Assembly: GCA_021776245.1 (NCBI GenBank)
Contig: JAJFGF010000046.1
Location: forward strand, 1 to 64,000
Reading direction: 5' to 3'
From: Hyphococcus sp.
Lineage (GTDB): Bacteria > Pseudomonadota > Alphaproteobacteria > Caulobacterales > Parvularculaceae
DNA length: 64,000 bases
Part shown: positions 14,618-23,393 of the stretch, piece by piece
How positions within the stretch are numbered: the stretch's first letter is position 1
Layout: every line of letters begins with the position of its first letter
Translations under genes and position numbers: made by a program
The notes under the pieces: model-generated
Seen by the model: only the letters and a program-made list of their open reading frames with translations
Database searches by the model: none
Told to the model about the DNA's origin: nothing

Positions 14618-15558
14618 TCGCTTGTCTCAAAAACCGGCGCGACAAATTCATCAAACGCCGTCCAATATTGATCGCGGATCTCATCGCGCTCCATCAGGAT
14701 TTCATGCAGAGCGCCCTTGACGGTGATGCAATCAATCGCTGCATTGGCGTTTGCGAGTTCCACATGATCTTTGGAATCGACCAAAAAATCGTTTTCCGCT
14801 GAAATGATCAATACTGGCGTATCGATCCTAGCCAGGCGTTCCGCATCGTGAATATCATCGATGGCTTTAGTGGCGGCGTTAAGCCAGCCATAGGTCGGCG
14901 CCAAAATACAGGCATTGGGGGCGGCGGCCTGCAATTCCCGGAACCGTTCATGACGAACGGGGTCCGATGTCAAAATATTGCCCTCGAATTTCAGGGAATA
15001 TTCCTTGACGCCGGCGACGGAAAGGCGCGACGCGCCGATATTGCACATGACGCCGGCCATCGTGCGCGCATAGATACGCATCCGGGCGCTTGCAAAAAAC
15101 CGCGTCATCGGCGCACATAATATGGCGCGCTGAAATTCGCTATAGCCGTCCGCAAGCAGGTTCAACGCCGGCAATCCACCCATGGAATGAGTCATCAAAA
15201 TATGCGGCCCCTGAAAACGCGGCTTTACAATATCTTCAAAAAATATCCGCAAGTCTGACTTAAAAGTGTCAAAGTCATTGATGTGACCTTTTTCCGAGAC
15301 CGGCAAAAGGCGCGACGAAAGTCCCTGACCGCGCCAGTCCATGGTCGCTACTGAAAATCCCCGTTTGCGCAGGTCTTCAATCACTTCGAAATATTTCTCG
15401 ATGAATTCGCATCGGCCGTTTAGCAGCGTGACGGTTCCGCGCGCATTCTCCGCGGGAAACAAAGCTGCGCGTATTTTGGCGTCGTCCGCCGTGTCGACAT
15501 TGAAAACCTCGCTGCCTTTTGGGACCGGATTTGAGGGGATGCGGATAAAGTCCGTCAT
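14614..15558 (-). CDS. alpha/beta hydrolase (lysophospholipase/monoacylglycerol-lipase type)
   Basis: Protein of 314 residues from the PldB/serine aminopeptidase S33 group. The oxyanion segment LLNGRCEFIEKY is followed by DWRGQGLSSR and the nucleophile Ser in LMTHSMGGLPAL. The acid is likely in ISAENDFLVDS and the His in KGALHEILMERD. Such enzymes cleave lysophospholipids or monoacylglycerols. No signal peptide is visible, so the protein is probably cytoplasmic. Its ATG overlaps the stop of the SCP2-like gene by four bases, which suggests coupled production of a lipid carrier and a lipid hydrolase. Confidence 0.85.
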   Translation of the reverse strand: MTDFIRIPSNPVPKGSEVFNVDTADDAKIRAALFPAENARGTVTLLNGRCEFIEKYFEVIEDLRKRGFSVATMDWRGQGLSSRLLPVSEKGHINDFDTFKSDLRIFFEDIVKPRFQGPHILMTHSMGGLPALNLLADGYSEFQRAILCAPMTRFFASARMRIYARTMAGVMCNIGASRLSVAGVKEYSLKFEGNILTSDPVRHERFRELQAAAPNACILAPTYGWLNAATKAIDDIHDAERLARIDTPVLIISAENDFLVDSKDHVELANANAAIDCITVKGALHEILMERDEIRDQYWTAFDEFVAPVFETSE

Positions 15559-15872
15559 CGCGCACCTTCAATTTGTAACCGCGCCATTACGCTCATGTCG
15601 CCGGATAGCGTAATGCGGCCGGAAACAAAAGCGCTAGCCATGGCGCGTTCGCCTTCAAGCGCACGTAAAAGCGACTCGCGTGCGCCACGCCATGTGCAAT
15701 CGGCCGGCGTTTCTTTGGGCGCCTTGTTCAATATTGTCGGCGGGCTCGTGCGGCCGTCAATCCAGGTTGCGTCGCCATTTTCCGGCGCAAGCTCAATTAT
15801 TGCGCCAAACGACTTGGTGAACGTTTTTATTGCCAGAGATTTAAGCTCTTCATCGCCATTTTTTTCGGACAT
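15555..15872 (-). CDS. SCP2-like (sterol-carrier) domain protein
   Basis: Small protein of 105 residues. The pattern GAIIELAPENGDATWIDGR, then DCTWRGARESLLRALEGERA and FVSGRITLSGDMSVMARL, matches the SCP2 lipid-transfer fold, in which a beta-sheet and helices form a hydrophobic tunnel. No catalytic residues are expected. It overlaps the downstream lipase-like hydrolase by four bases (ATGA) and follows the methyltransferase gene with six bases between, so the three probably form one operon. Lipid binding is inferred from the fold; the ligand is unknown. Confidence 0.7.
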   Translation of the reverse strand: MSEKNGDEELKSLAIKTFTKSFGAIIELAPENGDATWIDGRTSPPTILNKAPKETPADCTWRGARESLLRALEGERAMASAFVSGRITLSGDMSVMARLQIEGAR

Positions 15873-15878
15873 GCGCTG

Positions 15879-16778
15879 TTATTCCAGCAGTGGGCCGTCG
15901 GCTGCGACGGGTTTGCGAAACTTCAGCGTCATCCGGTCGCTTTCACCGATTGCGTCATAGGCGGAATGATCGAACGTCGGATCCTCAACCCCGCGCACTT
16001 CCGATTCGCGGCGAACCGGCGGCAATGTCCAGACCCCAAAGGGATGGTCCTTGGTGTCGAGGGCATTGGCGTTAACTTCTGAGGATGCGTCATAATCAAA
16101 GCCGGCGGCCGTCGCCAGCGCAACAATATCAGCTTCGTAGACATAACCCGACGATCCATCATTAGGCAGACCGGCGCCGTCTGCACGGTGGTCAACGACA
16201 CCCAAGATGCCGCCGGGCTTTAATGCGCGATAGAATTTCGCGAAGTTTTCTTCGGCCTTGTCGTGTATCGTCCAATTGTGAACATTGCGGAAGGTTAAAA
16301 CCGCATCGGCCGATCCATCAGGTGCAATGTCGCCTTCATTGCCAAGAACGGTCATTTCAACATCGCCGTAAATGTCAGGCTTGCCCGTATAGGCGTCCGC
16401 AAATGTCGCAATTGACCGGAGCGTTCGCTCACTGGCGCCTTCGCGCGAAAAACCGGCCGCGTAGTATTTGCCGCCCCCTTTTTTCAGGTAGGGCGCGATC
16501 ACTTGCGTGTACCAGCCGCCGCCCGGCCAGATTTCGACGACACTCATGCCCGGCTCGATATCGAAGAACATCAGGGTTTCGGCAGGATGGCGATACTGGT
16601 CCCGCATCCGCTCTTCTTCGGTGCGGTGATCGCCTGCAATCACAGCCGCAAGTAAGAAGGCATTATCGGGTGGAGCAGCTTCGTCTGTCGCGCCTCGTCC
16701 GTCTGATGAGGCTTTCCGGCCACAGGCCGCCAAAGCCAATGCGGCAAATATCCCCAAAATCAAAATCCTGATTTTCAT
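15879..16778 (-). CDS. lipoprotein with class-I SAM methyltransferase-like domain
   Basis: Product of 299 residues. A lipoprotein signal with lipobox LAAC (about residues 15-18) precedes a methyltransferase domain with the glycine-rich segment VVEIWPGGGWYTQVIAPYLK. The domain continues with DAVLTFRNVHNWTIHDKAEE and GGILGVVDHRAD. It belongs to the predicted-methyltransferase group that is unusual in being exported; SAM is not normally available in the periplasm, so real activity is uncertain. I chose the ATG at 16778 because it gives a proper signal peptide and GGGAG precedes it. It is probably the first gene of an operon with the SCP2-like protein and hydrolase. Confidence 0.78.
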   Translation of the reverse strand: MKIRILILGIFAALALAACGRKASSDGRGATDEAAPPDNAFLLAAVIAGDHRTEEERMRDQYRHPAETLMFFDIEPGMSVVEIWPGGGWYTQVIAPYLKKGGGKYYAAGFSREGASERTLRSIATFADAYTGKPDIYGDVEMTVLGNEGDIAPDGSADAVLTFRNVHNWTIHDKAEENFAKFYRALKPGGILGVVDHRADGAGLPNDGSSGYVYEADIVALATAAGFDYDASSEVNANALDTKDHPFGVWTLPPVRRESEVRGVEDPTFDHSAYDAIGESDRMTLKFRKPVAADGPLLE

Positions 16779-16869
16779 TGCGCCGCTCCCGTTCTGCAGC
16801 CGGCGTTGTATCACGCTTCTTGTTGCGGTCCATCGGCGGATTTTTCACGATCTCCTTAACAAAAGGGGG

Positions 16870-16897
16870 CTTGAAACCGAAAAATCCACGCCTAACT
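16870..16897 (+). promoter_or_regulatory. candidate RpoH-type promoter of hsp20
   Basis: CTTGAA (16870-16875) and CCTAACT (16891-16897) separated by 15 bases roughly fit the alphaproteobacterial sigma-32 pattern, about 100 bases before a heat-shock gene. The match at -10 is weak. Confidence 0.35.
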
Positions 16898-16997
16898 GAA
16901 ATGGCAGCGGAGGCCAGTTGGCTCCGTTCGCGTCTTTCCGGCCACGCTGGCGGAGCCGGGCGCGCAATTAACCTCGCTTACTGAAGGAGGACTTCAA

Positions 16998-17459
16998 ATG
17001 CGTACATTCGACTTAACCCCCTTATATCGTTCAACGGTTGGATTTGACCGGGTTTTCGATCTGCTCGACACTGCGGGCAAGGCCGAGACCGGCGGTTATC
17101 CGCCCTATAATATTGAGCGCCTGGACGAAGATGATTACCGCATCACGCTTGCGGTGGCGGGTTTCAGCGATGCCGATATTGACGTTGAGCTTCATGAAAA
17201 TACACTGACCATCACCGGGTCCAGGCAGGACGCTGATGAAGGACGCCAATATCTCCATCAGGGCATCGCCGGCCGCTCCTTTGAGCGCCGGTTCCAGCTG
17301 GCCGAGCATGTGAAGGTCGCAGGCGCTTCCTTGGTCAATGGATTGCTCGACATTGAGCTGAAACGCGAAATCCCTGAGGCCAAAAAGCCGCGCAAGATAG
17401 CCATTAACGGCGGCGATGCGACGAACATCAAGGTGCTGAAAGGCGCCGACGCCGCATAA
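16998..17459 (+). CDS. small heat-shock protein, Hsp20 family (IbpA-like)
   Basis: Protein of 153 residues with a central alpha-crystallin domain (about residues 33-125: ERLDEDDYRITLAVAGFSDA, LHENTLTITGSRQ, and GIAGRSFERRFQLAEHVKV). The start MRTFDLTPLYRSTVGFDRVF is typical of the IbpA/HspA class in Proteobacteria. These ATP-independent chaperones hold unfolding proteins for later refolding. A strong AAGGAGG lies before the ATG, and a textbook terminator follows the gene, so it is probably transcribed alone. Heat control is expected for the family; a ROSE thermometer could not be recognised with certainty. Confidence 0.95.
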   Translation: MRTFDLTPLYRSTVGFDRVFDLLDTAGKAETGGYPPYNIERLDEDDYRITLAVAGFSDADIDVELHENTLTITGSRQDADEGRQYLHQGIAGRSFERRFQLAEHVKVAGASLVNGLLDIELKREIPEAKKPRKIAINGGDATNIKVLKGADAA

Positions 17460-17499
17460 GGCGAATACTTCCGAGAAAATTCCCTCTAGACTTGTATCT

Positions 17500-17527
17500 G
17501 GGCGCGGCTGTGGCCGCGCCCTTTTTT
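17500..17527 (+). terminator. intrinsic terminator of hsp20
   Basis: Perfect 9-bp GC-rich arms (GGGCGCGGC at 17500-17508, inverse at 17513-17521) around the loop TGTG, followed by six T. It lies 40 bases after the hsp20 stop. Confidence 0.93.
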
Positions 17528-17604
17528 ATTGGAGAAGGGCTTGCTACGATTGGCCAGGCGCTGCCGGTCATTGCTGAATGGGCGCGTCATATGGGTGTCA
17601 GATT

Positions 17605-17877
17605 ATGCAGGGTCCAGCAAAGGTAGTTTCGGTAAAGCTCGTTATCGTATTTATATTAGCGTTTTTGATTCTCGGCTGTGTCAGTGATTACGGCGATCGC
17701 AGCGGCGGTGAACCATCGATATCAATTCCCTATGACCCTTATGATTTTGATCCGGATGACCTTCTCGCCGAAGCGCAATCCCACTGCAGCGCCTATGGAT
17801 TAACAGCGCGATATGATGGTGAAACGGTTGACCAACAATCGGTGCGCTGGCGCTATCGTCACTATCAGTGTGTATGA
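17605..17877 (+). CDS. small lipoprotein of unknown function
   Basis: Product of 90 residues. A hydrophobic N-terminus (VVSVKLVIVFILAFLILGC) ends in a lipobox with Cys near residue 25. An acidic, Tyr/Asp-rich mature segment (YDPYDFDPDDLLAEAQSHC) and the end SVRWRYRHYQCV follow, leaving two further cysteines that could form a disulfide. I recognise no family. The ATG at 17605 gives a short n-region; an in-frame ATG at 17578 would add nine residues and is less likely. No clear Shine-Dalgarno sequence is visible. It lies alone between the hsp20 terminator and convergent suhB. Confidence 0.5.
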   Translation: MQGPAKVVSVKLVIVFILAFLILGCVSDYGDRSGGEPSISIPYDPYDFDPDDLLAEAQSHCSAYGLTARYDGETVDQQSVRWRYRHYQCV

Positions 17878-17890
17878 CATAGAGTTTTGA

Positions 17891-18679
17891 TCAACCTGCG
17901 ATCAACGCTTTTGCCTTGTCGTAGATTTCAGTATTGGCGGCGAGGATCGATCCCTCGGTGAGAAATTTACCGCCGCCGCCGACTTCGCTGACCATGGCGC
18001 CGGCTTCGCGCGCGATTACGGTGCCAGCTGCGATATCCCAGATTTGAAGATCGCGTTCCCAATAGGCGTCATACCGGCCAGCGGCGACAAAAGCGAGATC
18101 AAGTGCAGCTGATCCGAACCGGCGAACACCCGCTGTTTTTTCCAGGACACGATTGGTTTCTTCAAGCGCGAGCGCCCGCCCGGGCCGGCCGGCAAAGGGC
18201 AGCCCACAGGCAAAAAGACATTCGCTTAGATCCTGGCGCCCGGAAACGCGAATGCGCCGGTCGTTCAAATAGGCGCCTTCGCCTTTTTCCGCCCAGAACA
18301 TCTCATTCGTCGCGGGGTTATAGACGACGCCGGCATAGGGCTGGCGATCCCGTTCAAGGGCGATCGAAATTGAAAAATGCGAAAGGCCGTGGAGAAAATT
18401 AGTGGTGCCGTCGAGCGGATCGACGATCCAGCGGTTGGAATTGTCGGGGCCTTCGACTTCGCCTCGCTCTTCCATGACGAAGCCGTATTTTGGCCTCGCC
18501 GCCAAAAGCTCCTCAAAAATCGTCTGCTCGGCTTTCATATCCGCCTGGCTGACGAAATCGGCCGCGCCTTTTCTGGTCACCTGCAGCGCCTGAACCTCGC
18601 CAAAGTCCCGCGATAACCCGCGCGCCGCCTTACGGGCGACGTTCATCATCACGTTCATAAGCGCGGAGGCGTGGGCCAT
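17891..18679 (-). CDS. suhB: inositol monophosphatase family protein (SuhB)
   Basis: Protein of 262 residues. It has the lithium-sensitive phosphatase motifs MEERGEVEG, IVDPLDGTTNFLHG and, near the C-terminus, WERDLQIWDIAAG, which supply the metal-binding Glu and Asp residues. The length and LHGLSHFSISIALE following the second motif fit SuhB rather than HisN or CysQ. SuhB dephosphorylates myo-inositol phosphates and in enteric bacteria also acts in transcription antitermination; only the first role is supported by motifs here. I chose the ATG at 18679 (MAHASALMNVMMNVARKAAR), which matches family N-termini; upstream in-frame starts add a basic extension. Confidence 0.88.
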   Translation of the reverse strand: MAHASALMNVMMNVARKAARGLSRDFGEVQALQVTRKGAADFVSQADMKAEQTIFEELLAARPKYGFVMEERGEVEGPDNSNRWIVDPLDGTTNFLHGLSHFSISIALERDRQPYAGVVYNPATNEMFWAEKGEGAYLNDRRIRVSGRQDLSECLFACGLPFAGRPGRALALEETNRVLEKTAGVRRFGSAALDLAFVAAGRYDAYWERDLQIWDIAAGTVIAREAGAMVSEVGGGGKFLTEGSILAANTEIYDKAKALIAG

Positions 18680-18836
18680 ATTGTAGAGTTTTCTCGTGGA
18701 TTGGCGGCGCACCATACGCAAGGGCCGCTGATGCGCAAGTGCGCCAGCAAGGAAATTCGGCTTCGGGCTGTCAGCAGGGAATATCGCTTCGTTGGATGAA
18801 CTGAGTTAAGGCGGGTTGCCGCAAATTGTCTGCCAC

Positions 18837-20369
18837 ATGCCCGAAACGCCGCCGCCATCAACGTCCCCGCCAATAGCGCAACAGGAAGGCGAGACCCTGA
18901 CCGGTCGCGTGGCGCGTGGCGCGGCATGGATATTGGGCGCGGGGCTTTCCGCCCGGCTCCTGGGCGCCGTCAATATGATCATCGTTGCCAGGCTGCTGGC
19001 GCCAGGCGATATCGGGCTTGTGGCCGTTGCGACGATCACTATGCAATTGTTGCAAGGCTTTTCCGATATCGGCGTTTCCCAAGCGGTGGTGAAATTTCAG
19101 GACGCTGATCGCGACGATCTTGATACGCTGTTCACACTGGCTGTATTGCGCGGCTTGATTGTTGGTTTGCTGCTCGCGGGCGCGGCGCCGTTTGCCGCGG
19201 CTTTTTATGATGATCCGCGCATGCTGGGAGCGTTTTTCGGCGTGGCGGTCTTTCCGGTGGTCATGGGTTTTCTTAATCCGCGTTTTTTTGAATTCGAACG
19301 CGATCTCAAATTTTCCCGGGAATTCGTTACCACCGTTTTGAACAGGGTAGCTGGCGTCACGGTGTCGATCGCTATCGCCGTCATGTTTCGCACCTATTGG
19401 GCGATTATCCTGGGCATGCTGGCGGGCGGGGTTGTCCAGCTGTTCCTTTCTTACCTGCTGCGACCGTTTGCGCCGCGACTTTCGTTTCGATCATTTGGAA
19501 AAGTGTTCGGATTTTCGAGCTGGCTTGCAGGTGTTAGTTTTATGGCGGCGCTCAATAACAAACTTGATGTGCCAATCCTCGCGCGCATCGCCGGCGCCGG
19601 CGGCGCGGGCTTTTATTTTATGGGACTTCAACTTTCGGAAATGATCACCGGGCAACTCGCAGCGCCGCTCACCCGCGCGCTTTACCCAGGTCTTTCAGCA
19701 TTACAGGGTGATGTTGAGCGCATGCGCCAGGCGTTTTTGCGGGGCGTTGCCGCGCTTGGCGCTTTTGCAATGCCTGTCGCGTTTGGCTTTGCATTTGTTG
19801 CGGAAGATCTGACGGCGTTATTGCTTGGCGAAAAATGGACCCCCGTAGCAGCGGTCATACAAATTCTGGCGCCGGTGGTCGGGCTGCAATCGCTATTTTA
19901 TGCAACGCAATCCTATGCTGTCGCGCTTGGCATGACGCGGCTGGTTTTTTTTCGAGAGCTGATCTTTTTTCTCGTCCGGTTTCCGATATTCGTCTGGGCG
20001 GCGATCAGTCATGGTCTTCGCGGCGCTGTAATTGCGGCCGCTGTACTCGGTGTTTTTCATGTCATCCTAAGCTTGGCGCTCTATGCGCGCGCCAGCGGAC
20101 GCTCTTTTTGGGACCCGCTTATCGGCGCCCGGCGTTCCTTTGCCGCCGTCGCCTGTATGGCGATCTACTTTCTCATTATCAGGACCGGGTTGCCGATGAT
20201 ATCGGCGGCGCCGCTGATCATGCGCCTGATCGGCGACGCTTTGATTGGCGGCAGTGTTTATCTCATCGCTCACATCATTTTTTGGATATTCGAGGGGCGC
20301 CCCGACGGCGTCGAAAAAGGGGCTCTGGACGCGATCACGGCTTTCTCAAGACGCCTTTCCCGAAACTGA
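18837..20369 (+). CDS. polysaccharide flippase (Wzx/MviN-type membrane protein)
   Basis: Integral membrane protein of 510 residues with about twelve to fourteen hydrophobic helices. After a Pro/Ser-rich start, the segment GRVARGAAWILGAGLSARLLG and IIVARLLAPGDIGLVAVATI mark the first two helices of the polysaccharide-exporter (Wzx, MOP superfamily) fold. Such proteins flip lipid-linked O-antigen or exopolysaccharide units across the inner membrane. No glycosyltransferase or polymerase gene is adjacent, so the substrate is open. The ATG at 18837 is chosen over an upstream TTG. The N-terminal 30 residues (TPPPSTSPPIAQQ) look unstructured. Confidence 0.82.
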   Translation: MPETPPPSTSPPIAQQEGETLTGRVARGAAWILGAGLSARLLGAVNMIIVARLLAPGDIGLVAVATITMQLLQGFSDIGVSQAVVKFQDADRDDLDTLFTLAVLRGLIVGLLLAGAAPFAAAFYDDPRMLGAFFGVAVFPVVMGFLNPRFFEFERDLKFSREFVTTVLNRVAGVTVSIAIAVMFRTYWAIILGMLAGGVVQLFLSYLLRPFAPRLSFRSFGKVFGFSSWLAGVSFMAALNNKLDVPILARIAGAGGAGFYFMGLQLSEMITGQLAAPLTRALYPGLSALQGDVERMRQAFLRGVAALGAFAMPVAFGFAFVAEDLTALLLGEKWTPVAAVIQILAPVVGLQSLFYATQSYAVALGMTRLVFFRELIFFLVRFPIFVWAAISHGLRGAVIAAAVLGVFHVILSLALYARASGRSFWDPLIGARRSFAAVACMAIYFLIIRTGLPMISAAPLIMRLIGDALIGGSVYLIAHIIFWIFEGRPDGVEKGALDAITAFSRRLSRN

Positions 20370-20457
20370 TGCCGACTGCATTCCGCTGTTTCTCCGCCCG
20401 CCCGGCTCGGCTATGAAAGCGGTAAAACACGCCAATTTACAGGGATGAGACAAGGAT

Positions 20458-22164
20458 ATGGGAGCACCTGCGCCGCTGGATCCAAACTTGCTTGCCGCCG
20501 CCGCTATGAGGATCTTGATGGAAGAGCCTCTATTTAAAGTCGGGGAGGCGGAGATCCGCGGCAATACATATCGCGTTTTTGAAAATGCGCCGCAAAATTT
20601 ACGGGAGTTTTTCGCGCAAGGATCGCGCCACGGCGAGAAGGAATTTCTCTATTATGAGGGTGAACGGCTGACTTTTGCGGAAACCTGGCGCCGCGCCTGC
20701 GGCTTCGCCAATGCGCTGCAAGACGAAGTTGGCGTCAAGCAGGGCGACCGCGTCGCCATCGCCATGCGCAATTTCCCCGAATGGTGCATCGCTTACATGG
20801 CTGTAATTTCGCTCGGCGCTGTGGTCGTGCCGCTCAATGCCTGGTGGAAAGCCGACGAGCTGAAATTCGGTCTCACCGACAGCGGCGCAAAAACTGTTAT
20901 CGTCGATCGCAGACGCCTGGAATACCTTCTTCCCTTGAAAAATGAGCTTGGGCTGACTTTGATCCTGGCGCGCGAAGAGGGCGAAGGCGCGGATTTCCGT
21001 TACGAAAACCTTCTTTCCGGGTCGAAAAACCAAACGCCTCCTGATACAGATATTCAGCCTGATGATGATTTTTGCATTGTCTATACATCAGGCTCCACCG
21101 GCCATCCAAAAGGCGTCGTTCTAACGCACCGCGGCTGTATTTCGGCGGTTATGTCCTGGGGGTTCATCGCCAATGTGCTTAAAGACGTGCGCGGCGGCGT
21201 CGGTTTGTTCGGAGACAATCCAGGCATATTGCTGGCCGTTCCATTGTTTCATGTCACCGGTTCGCATTCGATTTTCATGCTTTCTTATATGGTTGGCCGT
21301 CGGGTTTCGATCATTCATCACTGGGATCCAAAACAAGCGGTCAAAATTATCATTCCGGTAAAACTGACGTTTTTTGTCGGCGTGCCGAGCCAGTCTTTTG
21401 AACTGATCGAGGCGGCGGGCGAAGAAGGCATGCCCAGCCTCATTGATATTGGGTCGGGCGGCGCCAAACGTCCTGCCGAACATGTCAGAAAACTTGCTTC
21501 GACTTTCAAAAAGGCGAACCCGTCCTCCGGCTACGGATTGTCTGAGACAAACGCCATGGGCTGCGTGATTTCGCTTCATGATTATCAAAAGCGCCCTGAT
21601 TCTACCGGAAGACCGGTGCCGCCGCTGACTGACATTAAAATAGTTGCAGACGGCGAAGAGGCGCCGCGAGGCAGTGTCGGAGAAATCTGGATTAGATCCC
21701 CGGCGAACTTTCGAGGCTATCTCGACCGCCCGGAGGACACAGCAAAAGCGCTGACGTCCGATGGCTGGTTTCGGACCGGCGATCTCGGCAAGATGGATGA
21801 AGAAGATTATATTTACATTGTCGATCGGCTCAAGGAGCTGATTATTCGCGGCGGCGAAAACATCTCGTGCCTTGAAGTCGAGAACCATGTTTACCAGCAT
21901 GAGGACGTCGCTGAAGCGGCTGTTTTTTCGGTTCCTGAAGAGGTGCTCGGCGAGCGCGTCGGCCTTGTCGTGTTTCTGAAGAAAGGCGCTGCGCTAGATC
22001 CAGCCGAACTGCGTGAATTTATTGCAAAAGATCTTGCGGCGTTCAAAGTGCCGGAGCGAATCTGGATTTCGCCGGCGCCGCTGCCGCGTCTCGGTACGGC
22101 GAAATTCGACAAGATTATGATTAAGAAAATTGCGCTCGGCCAACCGCCGGCATTTTCTGTTTAA
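20458..22164 (+). CDS. acyl-CoA synthetase (AMP-forming)
   Basis: Protein of 568 residues from the ANL adenylating superfamily. It activates a carboxylic acid as acyl-AMP and then acyl-CoA. The P-loop-like motif is YTSGSTGHPKGVVLTH, the adenine-site motif SSGYGLSETNAMG, the hinge region DGWFRTGDLGKMDEEDYIYI, and the catalytic Lys is near the C-terminus in LPRLGTAKFDKIMI. The chain length of the substrate cannot be read from sequence. AAGGATATG gives a very close Shine-Dalgarno. It is the first gene of a cluster (20.4-29.1 kb) that contains every step of one beta-oxidation turn, so it most likely feeds that pathway. Confidence 0.9.
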   Translation: MGAPAPLDPNLLAAAAMRILMEEPLFKVGEAEIRGNTYRVFENAPQNLREFFAQGSRHGEKEFLYYEGERLTFAETWRRACGFANALQDEVGVKQGDRVAIAMRNFPEWCIAYMAVISLGAVVVPLNAWWKADELKFGLTDSGAKTVIVDRRRLEYLLPLKNELGLTLILAREEGEGADFRYENLLSGSKNQTPPDTDIQPDDDFCIVYTSGSTGHPKGVVLTHRGCISAVMSWGFIANVLKDVRGGVGLFGDNPGILLAVPLFHVTGSHSIFMLSYMVGRRVSIIHHWDPKQAVKIIIPVKLTFFVGVPSQSFELIEAAGEEGMPSLIDIGSGGAKRPAEHVRKLASTFKKANPSSGYGLSETNAMGCVISLHDYQKRPDSTGRPVPPLTDIKIVADGEEAPRGSVGEIWIRSPANFRGYLDRPEDTAKALTSDGWFRTGDLGKMDEEDYIYIVDRLKELIIRGGENISCLEVENHVYQHEDVAEAAVFSVPEEVLGERVGLVVFLKKGAALDPAELREFIAKDLAAFKVPERIWISPAPLPRLGTAKFDKIMIKKIALGQPPAFSV

Positions 22165-22179
22165 GCCAAGGAGTGAGCC

Positions 22180-23382
22180 ATGAGTAATTTAGAAGCCTTC
22201 CGCGCGGAAGTTAAATCCTGGTTGGAGGAAAACTGCCCGGAGGAAATGCGTGACGGCGCCGGCGGTGAGGAAAATATCTGCTGGGGCGGGCGCAACTGGA
22301 CGTTTCAGTCGGAAGCGCAAAAAATCTGGTTGGACCGCATGGCGGCAAAGGGCTGGTCAGTGCCTGCCTGGCCGAAAGAATATGGCGGCGGCGGCCTTTC
22401 CAAGGAAGAAGTGAAAGTGCTCAAGGCGGAAATGCGCGCAATCGGCGCGCGCTCGCCGCTTGAAAGCTTCGGCATCTGGATGCTTGGCCCGGCGCTTTTG
22501 AAATACGGAACCCATGAACAAAAACTGCATTTCCTGCCGCCGATTACGCGCGGGGAAATTCGCTGGTGCCAAGGTTACTCCGAACCGAACGCCGGTTCCG
22601 ATCTCGCTTCGCTGCAATGCAAATGCGAGGATAAGGGCGATCATTGGCTCGTGAACGGGCAAAAAATCTGGACTTCTTATGCGGATGAGTCTGATTGGAT
22701 ATTCGTTCTGGTGCGCACCGATCCAAAGGCGACGAAGCATAACGGCATCAGTTTTATTCTCATCGATATGGCGGCGGCAGGCGTCTCGACAAAGCCGATC
22801 AAACTGATCTCCGGCAAATCGCCTTTCTGTGAAACATTCTTTGACGATGTGAAAGTTCCAAAAGAACATGGGGCGGACGTCAATGCTGTCGTCGGCGATC
22901 TCAATCGCGGCTGGGATGTGGCGAAATATTTGTTGACCCATGAGCGCGAAATGATTTCCGCAGGCGGCGGCGGCCTGTTGGGCGGTCGCGGGCTCGGCGA
23001 AGTCGCCGTCAGCGAAATCGGCCTTGAGCACGGCAAGCTTGCCGATCCGATGCTGCGCTCGAAAATTGCTCAGGCTGAAATCGACGGCTGGGCTTTTTTA
23101 TTGACCTTGGAGCGCATGAAAGACGAAGCAAAGGCCGGCCACGGCGTCGGCGCCAATTCCTCAATGCTCAAATATTACGGCACAGAGTTTAACAAGCGCC
23201 GGTATGAGCTGATGATGGATACAGGCGGTTCCGATGAGCTTGAATGGGAAGGCGAACGCACCAGGGATGGCAAGCTCGCCAAGGGTTGGCTCAGAACCAA
23301 AGCCAACTCCATTGAAGGCGGTACGTCGGAAGTCCAGCTCAATATTATTGCAAAACGCATTCTCGCATTGCCCGGCGCGTAA
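22180..23382 (+). CDS. acyl-CoA dehydrogenase (first of two)
   Basis: Flavoprotein of 400 residues that introduces a trans-2,3 double bond into acyl-CoA and passes electrons to ETF. The substrate-entry motif WCQGYSEPNAGSDLASLQCK and the FAD-binding region near the C-terminus (SIEGGTSEVQLNIIAKRIL) are clear. An unusual feature for short-chain enzymes is the long segment GVSTKPIKLISGKSPFCETF followed by a loop. It is 15 bases after the synthetase and 11 before a second dehydrogenase, with GGAG at 22171. The pairing of two different dehydrogenases recalls alpha2beta2 ACADs of steroid or branched-acid side-chain degradation; this comparison is inference. Confidence 0.9.
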   Translation: MSNLEAFRAEVKSWLEENCPEEMRDGAGGEENICWGGRNWTFQSEAQKIWLDRMAAKGWSVPAWPKEYGGGGLSKEEVKVLKAEMRAIGARSPLESFGIWMLGPALLKYGTHEQKLHFLPPITRGEIRWCQGYSEPNAGSDLASLQCKCEDKGDHWLVNGQKIWTSYADESDWIFVLVRTDPKATKHNGISFILIDMAAAGVSTKPIKLISGKSPFCETFFDDVKVPKEHGADVNAVVGDLNRGWDVAKYLLTHEREMISAGGGGLLGGRGLGEVAVSEIGLEHGKLADPMLRSKIAQAEIDGWAFLLTLERMKDEAKAGHGVGANSSMLKYYGTEFNKRRYELMMDTGGSDELEWEGERTRDGKLAKGWLRTKANSIEGGTSEVQLNIIAKRILALPGA

Positions 23383-23393
23383 GGAGTTATTCA

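Noticed and set aside
16849-16997. ROSE-type RNA thermometer in the hsp20 leader
   Set aside because: A GGAGG ribosome site is present, but I could not find the UYGCU partner or a consistent multi-hairpin fold.
21121-21900. Minus-strand frame of 259 codons inside the acyl-CoA synthetase gene
   Set aside because: It has no recognisable motif and lies fully opposite a gene with complete ANL motifs.
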